Source: Oxalobacteraceae bacterium (GTDB lineage: Bacteria > Pseudomonadota > Gammaproteobacteria > Burkholderiales > Burkholderiaceae_D). From it: a DNA stretch of 11,948 bases. Position 1 is the stretch's first letter; every line of letters begins with the position of its first letter. Where the stretch lies: NCBI GenBank assembly GCA_947487325.1, contig CANKWG010000046.1:1-11948 (forward strand). Direction: 5' to 3'. The position numbers were made by a program, and so were the translations under genes. The notes below the pieces were generated by a model. That model saw only the letters and a program-made list of their open reading frames with translations, was not told the origin of the DNA and did not search any database. Below are positions 5,323-11,948 of the stretch, in pieces.

Positions 5323-7797
5323 ATGCCTAAATCAACCAATACTTCTCAACGCAGGCCGAAAATCCGGAACATAGACAATCCTGTGCAGCAGCAAGATATT
5401 GTTGCGCTACTAATTCACGCCTTTACACTGCATCAGCAAGGGCAGTTGACGCAAGCGAAGGCAATATACGAACATGTATTGACAAAGGATCCAAAGAACT
5501 TTGATGCGCTGCATTTATTAGGGGTAATCGCCGCAACAAATCAGAATCCCACTCTTGCAGCGGAGTTGCTTGGGATGGCCACAGAAGTTAATTCTCAGAA
5601 CGCTCCTGCATACAGCAACCGAGGTGCTGTGCTTAATGAGCTAAAGCGTTTTGAAGAGGCTCTGGACAGCTGTGATCGAGCCATTGTGATCAAGCCGGAC
5701 TATGCCGATGCACACTACAACCGTGGTAATGCGTTGAGTGAATTAAAGCGCTTTGAAGAAGCTCTGGTCAGCTATGAAAGTGCCATTGAGATCAAGCGTG
5801 ATTATACGGATGCATACAACAACCGCGCCGCTGCTTTACAAAAACTAAAGCGCTTCGAGGAGGCCGTGGCGAGCTATGATAGGGCTATTTCGATCAAACC
5901 TAACTATGCAGATGCATACTTGAACCGTGGCAATGCGCTAACTGAGTTAAATCGTTTGCAGGAAGCCCTGATCAGTTTCGACAAGGCTATTGAGATTAGG
6001 CCGGATTATGCAGATGCCCACTTCAACTCTGGGAATACATTGAGTGAGCTAAAGCGTTTCGAAGAAGCGCTGATCCGTTATGACAAAGCTATTGCCATTA
6101 AACCTGACTATGTGGTTGCATACAGCAACCGTGGCAATACGCTGAGTGAGTTAAGACGCTTTGAGGAAGCTCTTGCAAGCTATGAAAGAGCAAATACTAT
6201 CCAGCCAAGCTATGAAGATGCATGGTACAACCGGGGTAATGTATTAATTGAGTTAAATCGGTTGGAAGAAGCCCTGTCTAGCTATGACAGGGCGATTGCG
6301 ATCAAACCAGACTATGCAGACGCTTACAACAATCGCGGAGGCGCATTGCAGAAGCTACAGCGTTTCGAAGAAGCCCTGAAAAATTTTGATAACGCCATTG
6401 CAGTTAAGCCTGATTATAGTTTTTTATTAGGCAGAATTTTATCAGCTCGAAACCACATCTGTGATTGGTATGCACATAATGGAAGTAGAGAAGAGCTAAA
6501 AGCCAAACTGCAGAACAGAGAAAAAGTTTTATCCCCTTTCTCCGCCTTGGCTATCTTCGACAATTCTCAATTACATAAAATCGCAGCAGAGGTATGGGTC
6601 AAGGACAAACATCCCTCAAATGATGATCTTGGGCCCATTTTAAATCCTGTTCGCAACAATAAAATTCGTTTGGGATATTACTCTGCAGATTTTCATAATC
6701 ATGCAACTTCCTATCTGATGGCCGACCTCTTCGAATCTCACGATAAGGACAGATTTGAGCTGATTGCATTCTCATTCGGACCAGACAAGCAAGACGCAAT
6801 GCGTGAAAGAGTTGCCAGCGTATTTGATCAATTCATCGATGTACAGCTTAAAAGCGACAAAGATGTTGCACTACTTTCAAGAGAAATCGGAATTGATATC
6901 GCAATTGACCTAAAGGGCTTTACGCAAAACGAGCGGACAGGCATATTTTCATATCGCTGCGCGCCCATTCAAGTCAATTACCTCGGCTACCCTGGCACAA
7001 TGGGCGCAGAGTATATTGATTATTTGATTGCAGACGAGATACTGATCCCAGCTGAGAATCAAGTTCACTTTTCTGAAAAAATTGTCTACCTGCCGCACTC
7101 TTACCAAGTAAACGACACCAAGAGAGTAATTTCCAATAAAATTTTCAGCAGAAAAGAACTTGGACTACCTGAAGACGGTTTTGTTTTTTGTAGCTTCAAC
7201 AACAATTTTAAAATCACACCTCAAACTTTCGATCGCTGGATGAATTTATTGAAGGCAGTTAAGGGAAGCGTTCTGTGGCTGCTCGAGGACAATAACATAG
7301 CCGCGCGAAATCTAAAAAAAGAAGCAGAAAAACGAGGGATAGAGGCTAACCGACTTATCTTTGCCGCTCGAATGCCTTTAGCTGAGCATCTTGCAAGACA
7401 CAGAGCAGCGGATTTGTTTTTAGATACGCTGCCATACAATGCGCACACAACGGCCAGCGATGCTTTGTGGGCGGGCTTGCCGGTACTGACGCAGTTAGGC
7501 GAGTCTTTTGCGGGCAGGGTTGCTGCCAGCTTATTACGTGCTATCAATTTAACCGAGCTAATTACGCACACGGAAGAGGAATATGAAAGAAAGGCGATAG
7601 AGCTAGCGCTCAATCCTAAATTGATGAAAAACATAAAAAATAAACTGATTGAAAATAGGCTGACTACACCTTTATTTAATACAAGCCTGTTTACTAGGAA
7701 TATTCAAAAAGCCTATGAGGTAATGTACGGGCGGTACCACAACGGTTTGCCGCCAGATCATATCTACGTTGGCAATCTTAAAAATAATGGAATTTGA
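5323..7797 (+). CDS. TPR-repeat protein with O-GlcNAc transferase (SPINDLY/GT41-type) domain
   Basis: An 824-residue probable soluble glycosyltransferase. Residues 1-27 are a polar leader with no signal peptide. Residues 28-367 form ten 34-residue TPR units: two divergent (28-61, 62-95) and eight highly regular (96-367). Residues of about 445-800 match the catalytic domain of O-GlcNAc transferases: GYYSADFHNHATSYLM (451-466, His460 aligned with the conserved OGT histidine), APIQVNYLGYPGTMGAEYIDY, the FNNNFKI segment with Lys630 (aligned with the UDP-binding lysine) and AHTTASDALWAGLPV with His708 and Asp713. All key positions appear intact. In known members TPRs bind the protein acceptor and the C-terminal domain transfers a sugar from a nucleotide sugar to Ser/Thr; donor and acceptor here are unknown. 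The gene is clearly more AT-rich than its neighbours (the 60-base line at 7201 has 20 G+C), suggesting acquisition by transfer. The ATG at 5323 is the first possible start (in-frame TAG at 5311) and has a poor ribosome-binding site. Confidence 0.93.
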   Translation: MPKSTNTSQRRPKIRNIDNPVQQQDIVALLIHAFTLHQQGQLTQAKAIYEHVLTKDPKNFDALHLLGVIAATNQNPTLAAELLGMATEVNSQNAPAYSNRGAVLNELKRFEEALDSCDRAIVIKPDYADAHYNRGNALSELKRFEEALVSYESAIEIKRDYTDAYNNRAAALQKLKRFEEAVASYDRAISIKPNYADAYLNRGNALTELNRLQEALISFDKAIEIRPDYADAHFNSGNTLSELKRFEEALIRYDKAIAIKPDYVVAYSNRGNTLSELRRFEEALASYERANTIQPSYEDAWYNRGNVLIELNRLEEALSSYDRAIAIKPDYADAYNNRGGALQKLQRFEEALKNFDNAIAVKPDYSFLLGRILSARNHICDWYAHNGSREELKAKLQNREKVLSPFSALAIFDNSQLHKIAAEVWVKDKHPSNDDLGPILNPVRNNKIRLGYYSADFHNHATSYLMADLFESHDKDRFELIAFSFGPDKQDAMRERVASVFDQFIDVQLKSDKDVALLSREIGIDIAIDLKGFTQNERTGIFSYRCAPIQVNYLGYPGTMGAEYIDYLIADEILIPAENQVHFSEKIVYLPHSYQVNDTKRVISNKIFSRKELGLPEDGFVFCSFNNNFKITPQTFDRWMNLLKAVKGSVLWLLEDNNIAARNLKKEAEKRGIEANRLIFAARMPLAEHLARHRAADLFLDTLPYNAHTTASDALWAGLPVLTQLGESFAGRVAASLLRAINLTELITHTEEEYERKAIELALNPKLMKNIKNKLIENRLTTPLFNTSLFTRNIQKAYEVMYGRYHNGLPPDHIYVGNLKNNGI
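5608..6423 (+). repeat. Eight tandem 102-bp units encoding TPR motifs
   Basis: Eight in-frame 102-bp units begin at 5608, 5710, 5812, 5914, 6016, 6118, 6220 and 6322, with no insertions between them. Each encodes a 34-residue TPR close to A-Y-x-N-R-G-N-x-L-x-E-L-x-R-F-E-E-A-L. The units fall into subtypes: those at 5812 and 6322 share ALQKL, those at 5914 and 6220 share ELNRL, and those at 5710, 6016 and 6118 share LSEL followed by K/R-RFEEAL. This pattern suggests duplication of single and multi-unit blocks by recombination. Confidence 0.95.
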
Positions 7798-7917
7798 TAT
7801 CAAACTGAAAAACATAATCTTGCAAATACTGACAGCAGAATAGCTTTCCATTTTAGATCCTTTATTTAGGTCACCGTAAACTTCGGTAGATCAAAGTCGT
7901 TAGCGATTGATATCGAA

Positions 7918-8409
7918 ATGAAAAATATCCCGACTAAATTTGTCCTGATTACTTTGCTGCTGCTCTGTGCAGCTTGCGCTGGCTACACACCCCGCAATGA
8001 TTTGGTTGGACAAGATAGAGTTATCCTGCTCGCTCAGATGGGTCAACCGGAGCGGGAATACGCTTCACAAGAATTTCAAAAACTACACTACCCCAGAGGA
8101 CCTGCGGGCTGGCACACCTATTTTGTTTATCTCGACAAAGACAACAAGATCGCGCGCTGGGAGCAAGTGCTGACTGAGGACCGATTTGACGGTATTAAGG
8201 CTGGCATGACACTGGATCAAGTGATTGATGCAGTTGGTATCACTCGTATCCGTACCCAACTCGCTGGCGACCGTGGGTATGTCTGGTACTACCGCTATCT
8301 AAACACGCAATGCCGCTCGTTCGCCATCGAATTTAGCGGCGACCATATCGTCCGCGGCACGCTCTATATCCATCGCTCCGGCCGTCGATGTAACTATGTC
8401 GGCCCCTGA
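7918..8409 (+). CDS. Small BamE-like (SmpA/OmlA-type) lipoprotein
   Basis: A 163-residue predicted lipoprotein. Residues 1-19 form a lysine-containing N-region and hydrophobic core (FVLITLLLL) leading to Cys20. The residues before it are C-A-A, so position -3 is Cys rather than the usual Leu, which makes the lipobox imperfect. After it, two half-repeats of BamE-like character can be seen: one around MGQPEREY...WHTYFVYLDKDNKIARWEQVL (41-85) and one around IKAGMTLDQVIDAVG...YVWYYRYLN (93-129). Such proteins attach to the outer membrane, and BamE itself helps the BAM complex fold beta-barrels. This is not the canonical single-repeat BamE, so assigning it to that complex would be inference. Cys132 and Cys158 could form a disulfide in the periplasm. 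No clear ribosome-binding site precedes the ATG at 7918. It lies between the TPR gene (120 nt upstream) and a porin gene (151 nt downstream). Confidence 0.75.
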   Translation: MKNIPTKFVLITLLLLCAACAGYTPRNDLVGQDRVILLAQMGQPEREYASQEFQKLHYPRGPAGWHTYFVYLDKDNKIARWEQVLTEDRFDGIKAGMTLDQVIDAVGITRIRTQLAGDRGYVWYYRYLNTQCRSFAIEFSGDHIVRGTLYIHRSGRRCNYVGP

Positions 8410-8560
8410 CGTTGTCTTTGGTATTGCATTCAGCACAACGCATCGAAAACCTTTGAGCCCTCACAAGCGCCCTCCCACCCCTCTTTGATCACCCCACCCC
8501 CTCGCAAAATCAAACATCGCCAGACTGGTCGGATTCCTCTCAACCACTGGAGAATTTGCG

Positions 8561-9652
8561 ATGAACAAAACACTGCTTGCAACGACTGTTGTTGCAACGA
8601 TGACCTGTGGCGCCGCTTTGGCGCAATCGGGGGTGACCCTGTATGGCAATGTGGATGCTTCACTCGTCACCGCCACCGGCATTGGTACGACTTCGGATCA
8701 CCGTAGCAGTTTTGGCGAGGGTAACTGGGCACCCTCGGTATGGGGCGTGAAGGGCAGCGAGGATCTGGGCGGTGGCATGCACGCGAACTTTCGACTTGAG
8801 GGTGGCTTCAGCTCAGCCAACGGCGCAATCGCCAACGGCGGCACCACTGGCGTGTTCAGTCGTCAGGCGAATGTAGGGCTCGATGGTGCCTTCGGATCAG
8901 TGGCCGCTGGCCTGAATCAATCGCCATTTATTTCGGCCTATACCTCGACACTGGGACTCGCTGGTCAGAACTTCTATGTGCCAGCGCTCTTGCTGCACCG
9001 GGATGGCAGCGTACTCAATTCTTCGCTCGCGACCGTGCCAGCGTATACCGGTGGCGCAGATGGCGATCCTTCGCTGGGCACAACCGGCGGTTTCTTCATT
9101 CCCAATTCAGTTACCTATAGCTTGCCGACAGAGGGAATGGGTGGTGTGAATGGAAGTTTGATGTACGCATTTGGTGGCACGCCCGGAGACTCTGCAAGCA
9201 ATCGTTTTATGGCAGCTAATGTGGGCTATGCGGCGGGTGATCTGAACATCGTCGCTGCGGCCTCCAAACGGGATGCGCAATACCAGCAATATCTGGTGGG
9301 TGGAAGTATCCCTATGGGTCTATTCAAGATCGCCGCAAACTATGTGCACTTCAAACCAGAGTTAGGTAACTCAAGCAATACCTGGACCGTGGGTGCGCAA
9401 ATGAAGGCGCTGCCCAATACCAACGTGGGTTTGAACTACGCGCGTAATGACAGCACGGGTCATCCTTCGATCATCAATCTGTCTGCTGTGTATTCGCTCT
9501 CGAGAACGACGAACTTATATGCTGCGTTCAATCGCGGCACAGATGCGGCACCGTCTTCTTATTCGGGTTGGGTGGATGGATCAGCGAATGCGGCACTGGC
9601 GCAATCCGGATCATCGAATGCGCTGATTCTAGGGTTGCAAAAAGGCTTCTGA
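8561..9652 (+). CDS. Outer-membrane porin (gram-negative trimeric porin family), second copy
   Basis: A 363-residue porin precursor. Residues 1-21 are a Sec signal peptide (MNKTLLATT start, cleavage after GAALA, mature start QSGVTLYGNVDAS). Family features include the first strand VTLYGNVDASL, WGVKGSEDLGGGMHANFRLEGG, and the C-terminal strand ...LILGLQKGF ending in Phe. The only cysteine is in the signal peptide. The ATG at 8561 has TGGAGA at 8548-8553. It is related to the porin at 3605-4741: both share GLAG-N-F-VP in a loop, TGGFF-P followed by a strand, and a Y-A-x-x-x-RG motif near the end, but with many differences and loop-length changes, so the duplication is old or the two were acquired separately. 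Codon use is closer to the flanking core genes than to the TPR gene. No clear terminator follows. Confidence 0.95.
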   Translation: MNKTLLATTVVATMTCGAALAQSGVTLYGNVDASLVTATGIGTTSDHRSSFGEGNWAPSVWGVKGSEDLGGGMHANFRLEGGFSSANGAIANGGTTGVFSRQANVGLDGAFGSVAAGLNQSPFISAYTSTLGLAGQNFYVPALLLHRDGSVLNSSLATVPAYTGGADGDPSLGTTGGFFIPNSVTYSLPTEGMGGVNGSLMYAFGGTPGDSASNRFMAANVGYAAGDLNIVAAASKRDAQYQQYLVGGSIPMGLFKIAANYVHFKPELGNSSNTWTVGAQMKALPNTNVGLNYARNDSTGHPSIINLSAVYSLSRTTNLYAAFNRGTDAAPSSYSGWVDGSANAALAQSGSSNALILGLQKGF

Positions 9653-9686
9653 GTATCGTGTCATCGTGCTTGTCCTGTCAGCAATA

Positions 9687-9701
9687 GCTGGCTGGGCCAG
9701 C
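9687..9701. terminator. Hairpin in the convergent gap between porin and DUF3025 gene
   Basis: gctggc-tgg-gccagc is a perfect 6-bp stem with a 3-nt loop, 34 nt after the porin stop and just beyond the DUF3025 stop on the other strand. No T-tract follows on either strand, so a terminator role is only possible. Confidence 0.25.
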
Positions 9702-9707
9702 GCGGAC

Positions 9708-10523
9708 TTAGGAAGTTTTTGTTGTGTGGCGCAATGATCGGAACACAAATGGGTCATCATAAAACTCGCCCGATTGCTGTGGCCACCAACCCGGCACACC
9801 CAATACGGGCAGGTGCGCAAAATCACGGGATGAAAAACCTGCATTTATGGCAGCAGCAACGCTATGATCGATCGCTTCCCAGCGCCGTTTGTCGCTGAAT
9901 GAAAACCAGGCTGGCTCGACGATCGTTATCCAGACATGGGCCGTGATGGCTTTGTAGGGTTGAACAAGCTTCTCCATCAACGCATGTCCAAACAAAACCA
10001 CCGACACCTTTGAAAAAAATTCTTCAGGCGATCGTTGCAAAAGAAATTGCCATTGATGCTGACGCAAGGCATCAGCTAAATGCGCATCACTGCAAATAAA
10101 AATCGCTGCATTCTCGTCGAAAAAGGTCGCCGCATCACGCGCGCGACCACGTGCCCCTGAGTTGATCGTGCCATCAACGCCTGAGTGGGCTGATACCGTC
10201 AATGAGTTTGCGGCATGCAAGGCATTCAGTGTCTTTTTGATTTCCGGGAGATGCAGCCAGATGAGCGTATTGAAGAAATCATGCAGATTGTCACGCGTGG
10301 GTACCTGGCCGGTTGCATGTATGTGGGCTTCGTAAGCGACATCGGCAGGTAGACTGTGCTGAGGAACAAAGACGACAGAAAAACCGCTTGCGGTCTTGAG
10401 ATCGTGCGCATGAGCGATCTGATTCGCTGCCTGCAACCAGTCGCCGCTGTGGATTAGTGCCTGCCCGGTTTCCCTGAATGGCGCGAGCCAGGGTCGCTGC
10501 CAGTCAATAGCATCCAACGACAC
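9708..10523 (-). CDS. DUF3025 family protein, non-ATG start
   Basis: A protein of about 271 residues matching the DUF3025 family of betaproteobacteria, whose function is unknown. Recognisable family segments in order are IDWQRPWLAPF near the start, AYEAHIHATGQVPTRDNLHDFFN, DAATFFDENAAIFICSD, LFGHALMEKLVQPYKAITAHVWI and, near the end, LPVLGVPGWWP followed by FYDDPFVFRS. No signal peptide or membrane segment is seen. The reading frame stays open far upstream inside pyrC, but family similarity begins only at the IDWQRPW segment. No ATG is available there, so the start is probably GTG (10521-10523), TTG (10536-10538, overlapping the pyrC stop) or TTG (10515-10517). I give the GTG; no strong ribosome-binding site decides it. 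The gene follows pyrC at once and is likely cotranscribed and translationally coupled. Confidence 0.85.
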   Translation of the reverse strand: MSLDAIDWQRPWLAPFRETGQALIHSGDWLQAANQIAHAHDLKTASGFSVVFVPQHSLPADVAYEAHIHATGQVPTRDNLHDFFNTLIWLHLPEIKKTLNALHAANSLTVSAHSGVDGTINSGARGRARDAATFFDENAAIFICSDAHLADALRQHQWQFLLQRSPEEFFSKVSVVLFGHALMEKLVQPYKAITAHVWITIVEPAWFSFSDKRRWEAIDHSVAAAINAGFSSRDFAHLPVLGVPGWWPQQSGEFYDDPFVFRSLRHTTKTS

Positions 10524-10530
10524 GATGAGT

Positions 10531-11580
10531 TCAGACAAATGTCCACTGCAATTGGCTACCCGCGTCCAATGGAACGACAGATGTTCTGCCCATGGGTAAT
10601 TCTTCGGGTATGGTCCATGGTTGACGGCGCAGGGTGATGGTGCTGGTATTGCGTGGCAGTCGGTAAAAATCCGGACCATAAAAACTCGAGAATCCTTCAA
10701 GCTTGTCGAGCGCACCAGCCTCTTCAAAGGCTTGCGCGTACAACTCCATCGCATGTAAGGCAGTGTAGCAACCAGCGCAACCGCAGGAATGTTCTTTCAA
10801 ACCCTTGGGATGCGGCGCTGAATCGGTGCCAAGAAAAAAACGGGGACTTCCCGACGTTGCGGCTTCGATCAACGCGAGACGGTGAGTTTCTCGTTTGAGA
10901 ATCGGCAGGCAATAGTAATGCGGGCGTATGCCACCTTTGAAAATCGCATTGCGGTTGTAGAGCAAATGGTGCGCGGTAATGGTGGCTGCAATATCGCCTT
11001 CGGCGTCTCGCACATAGTGGGCTGCTTCACGCGTGGTGATGTGCTCGAAAATGACTCTCAGTCCCGGCAGATCGCGTCGAAGCGGCTGCAGTATGCGATC
11101 AATGAAAACGGCTTCCCGATCGAAGACATCAATATCACCATCGGTGACTTCACCATGAATCTGCAAGGGCAAGCCCAGCTTCTGCATCGCTTCGAGCGTG
11201 GCCATGCAACGACGAATATCGGTAACGCCCGCGTCGGAATTGGTTGTGGCACCAGCTGGATAGAGTTTGACCCCATGAACAATGCCGCTATCGACGGCAC
11301 GCTGGATTTCATCAGGCTTGGTGTTGTCGGTTAGATAGAGCACCATCAGCGGCTCGAAGCTTGCTCCCTCGGGCAGCGCAGCGATGATCCGCTGCCGATA
11401 CGCGGCGGCCATCTCGGTGGTGGTGACCGGCGGCTTGAGATTGGGCATGACGATGGCTCGCGCGAACTGGCGCGCGGTGTGCGGCACGACATCGCGCAGC
11501 ACATCACCGTCGCGGAAATGCAGATGCCAGTCGTCGGGGCGAGTCCGGGTCAGTGTGGCTATCGGTGCTGCGCTGGACAT
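10531..11580 (-). CDS. pyrC: Dihydroorotase, class II (PyrC)
   Basis: PyrC is a zinc amidohydrolase that reversibly cyclises carbamoyl-aspartate to dihydroorotate, the third step of pyrimidine synthesis, in the cytoplasm. The 349-residue product is the normal length for the class II (E. coli-like) form. All active-site residues are seen with a constant offset of 3 from E. coli: His19 and His21 (DDWHLHFRDG), the carbamylated Lys105 (HGVKLYPAGATTNS), His142 (QIHGEV), His180 (FEHITT) and Asp253 (GTDSAPHPK). The N-terminus MSSAAPIATL is short and poorly conserved. AAGGA lies about 11 nt before the ATG at 11578-11580 on the minus strand, a rather long spacing. The glycerate kinase gene ends 49 nt upstream and DUF3025 follows directly, so the three may form one operon. 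No PyrR- or attenuator-like structure was found in the 49-nt gap. Confidence 0.98.
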   Translation of the reverse strand: MSSAAPIATLTRTRPDDWHLHFRDGDVLRDVVPHTARQFARAIVMPNLKPPVTTTEMAAAYRQRIIAALPEGASFEPLMVLYLTDNTKPDEIQRAVDSGIVHGVKLYPAGATTNSDAGVTDIRRCMATLEAMQKLGLPLQIHGEVTDGDIDVFDREAVFIDRILQPLRRDLPGLRVIFEHITTREAAHYVRDAEGDIAATITAHHLLYNRNAIFKGGIRPHYYCLPILKRETHRLALIEAATSGSPRFFLGTDSAPHPKGLKEHSCGCAGCYTALHAMELYAQAFEEAGALDKLEGFSSFYGPDFYRLPRNTSTITLRRQPWTIPEELPMGRTSVVPLDAGSQLQWTFV

Positions 11581-11629
11581 GGGCTGGTGCTTCCTTAAAA
11601 AACATTCGACAAAAAAAGCGTTCTACAAA

Positions 11630-11947
11630 TTACAACACCAGAATCACACGATAGTCATTCACGTTGGTGCGAGTCGGGCCGGTAACAAGTAGATCACCGA
11701 GGGCTTCGAAATAACTGTAGCCGTCGTTATTGGCGAGCATTTTTTGTGCACTGACACCTTTGGCTGTCGCGCGTGCCACGGTGTCTGGGAAGAGCAAGGC
11801 ACCGGCGTTGTCTTCGGTGCCATCGATGCCATCGGTATCGGCAGCGAGTGCGTAGACCTCGGGCATGCCATTGAGCTCAATAGCGAGCGAGGTCAGGAAT
11901 TCAACACAGCGACCGCCGCGACCATTGCCGCGTACGGTAACGGTGCA
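11630..11947 (-). CDS. Glycerate kinase, MOFRL family (C-terminal part only)
   Basis: The visible 105 residues are the C-terminal end of a GckA/TtuD-type glycerate 2-kinase, often annotated as hydroxypyruvate reductase. These enzymes phosphorylate D-glycerate to 2-phosphoglycerate in glyoxylate, serine-cycle or tartrate metabolism. Diagnostic MOFRL-domain segments are VRGNGRGGRCVEF, AADTDGIDGTEDNAGA, LANNDGYSYFEALGDLL and the near-terminal TGPTRTNVNDYRVIL. The frame is open to the right window edge, so the start and the N-terminal kinase domain lie outside; the full protein should be about 420 residues. It ends 49 nt before pyrC on the same strand. The product's exact substrate cannot be decided from this end alone. 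Confidence 0.93.
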   Translation of the reverse strand, partial: CTVTVRGNGRGGRCVEFLTSLAIELNGMPEVYALAADTDGIDGTEDNAGALLFPDTVARATAKGVSAQKMLANNDGYSYFEALGDLLVTGPTRTNVNDYRVILVL

Positions 11948-11948
11948 C

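Noticed and set aside
5608..6423. Regular 102-bp repetition as a CRISPR-like or non-coding satellite array
   Set aside because: The period equals 34 codons, there are no unique spacers, and the units encode canonical TPR motifs in one open frame.
8561..8625. Cysteine in the signal region of the second porin as a lipobox
   Set aside because: The residues before Cys16 (A-T-M-T) do not fit a lipobox, and a standard signal-peptidase I site (GAALA) follows at once.

Overview
The window looks like a chromosomal segment of a betaproteobacterium, most likely in the order Burkholderiales. The evidence is the Coq7-type ubiquinone hydroxylase next to a YhfA-like OsmC gene and the rplM-rpsI pair, a class II PyrC, a DUF3025 gene, and two Burkholderiales-type trimeric porins with a terminal phenylalanine. 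An Oxalobacteraceae-like organism is plausible, but the family is inference.

Layout. Positions 1-1837 carry, on the minus strand, rplM and rpsI (ribosomal proteins L13 and S9, sharing one clear promoter and one clear terminator), followed by argC (arginine biosynthesis, cut by the left window edge). Divergent from rplM is an OsmC-family gene (plus), which converges on coq7 (minus). An AT-rich divergent region with a perfect 7+7 inverted repeat separates coq7 from a first porin gene, which ends in a strong UUCG-loop terminator. A gene-free stretch of about 0.5 kb follows and contains a 34-nt imperfect direct repeat.

Next is a visibly AT-rich gene for an 824-residue protein made of tetratricopeptide repeats plus an O-GlcNAc-transferase (SPINDLY-type, GT41) catalytic domain, then a small BamE-like lipoprotein gene, then a second porin. 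The right end is a minus-strand cluster reading leftwards: a MOFRL-family glycerate kinase (only its C-terminal part is inside the window), pyrC (dihydroorotase) and a DUF3025 gene with no ATG start, overlapping or abutting pyrC.

Most of the window is ordinary core metabolism and translation. The part that stands out is the block at about 4816-8409, between two paralogous porins: a GT41 protein with eight highly regular TPR units, unusual base composition, poor ribosome-binding sites and short direct repeats in its flanks. It may be an acquired or fast-evolving locus for protein glycosylation or envelope function. That role is an inference; nothing in the sequence names a substrate. I found no CRISPR array, tRNA, rRNA, transposase or phage gene.
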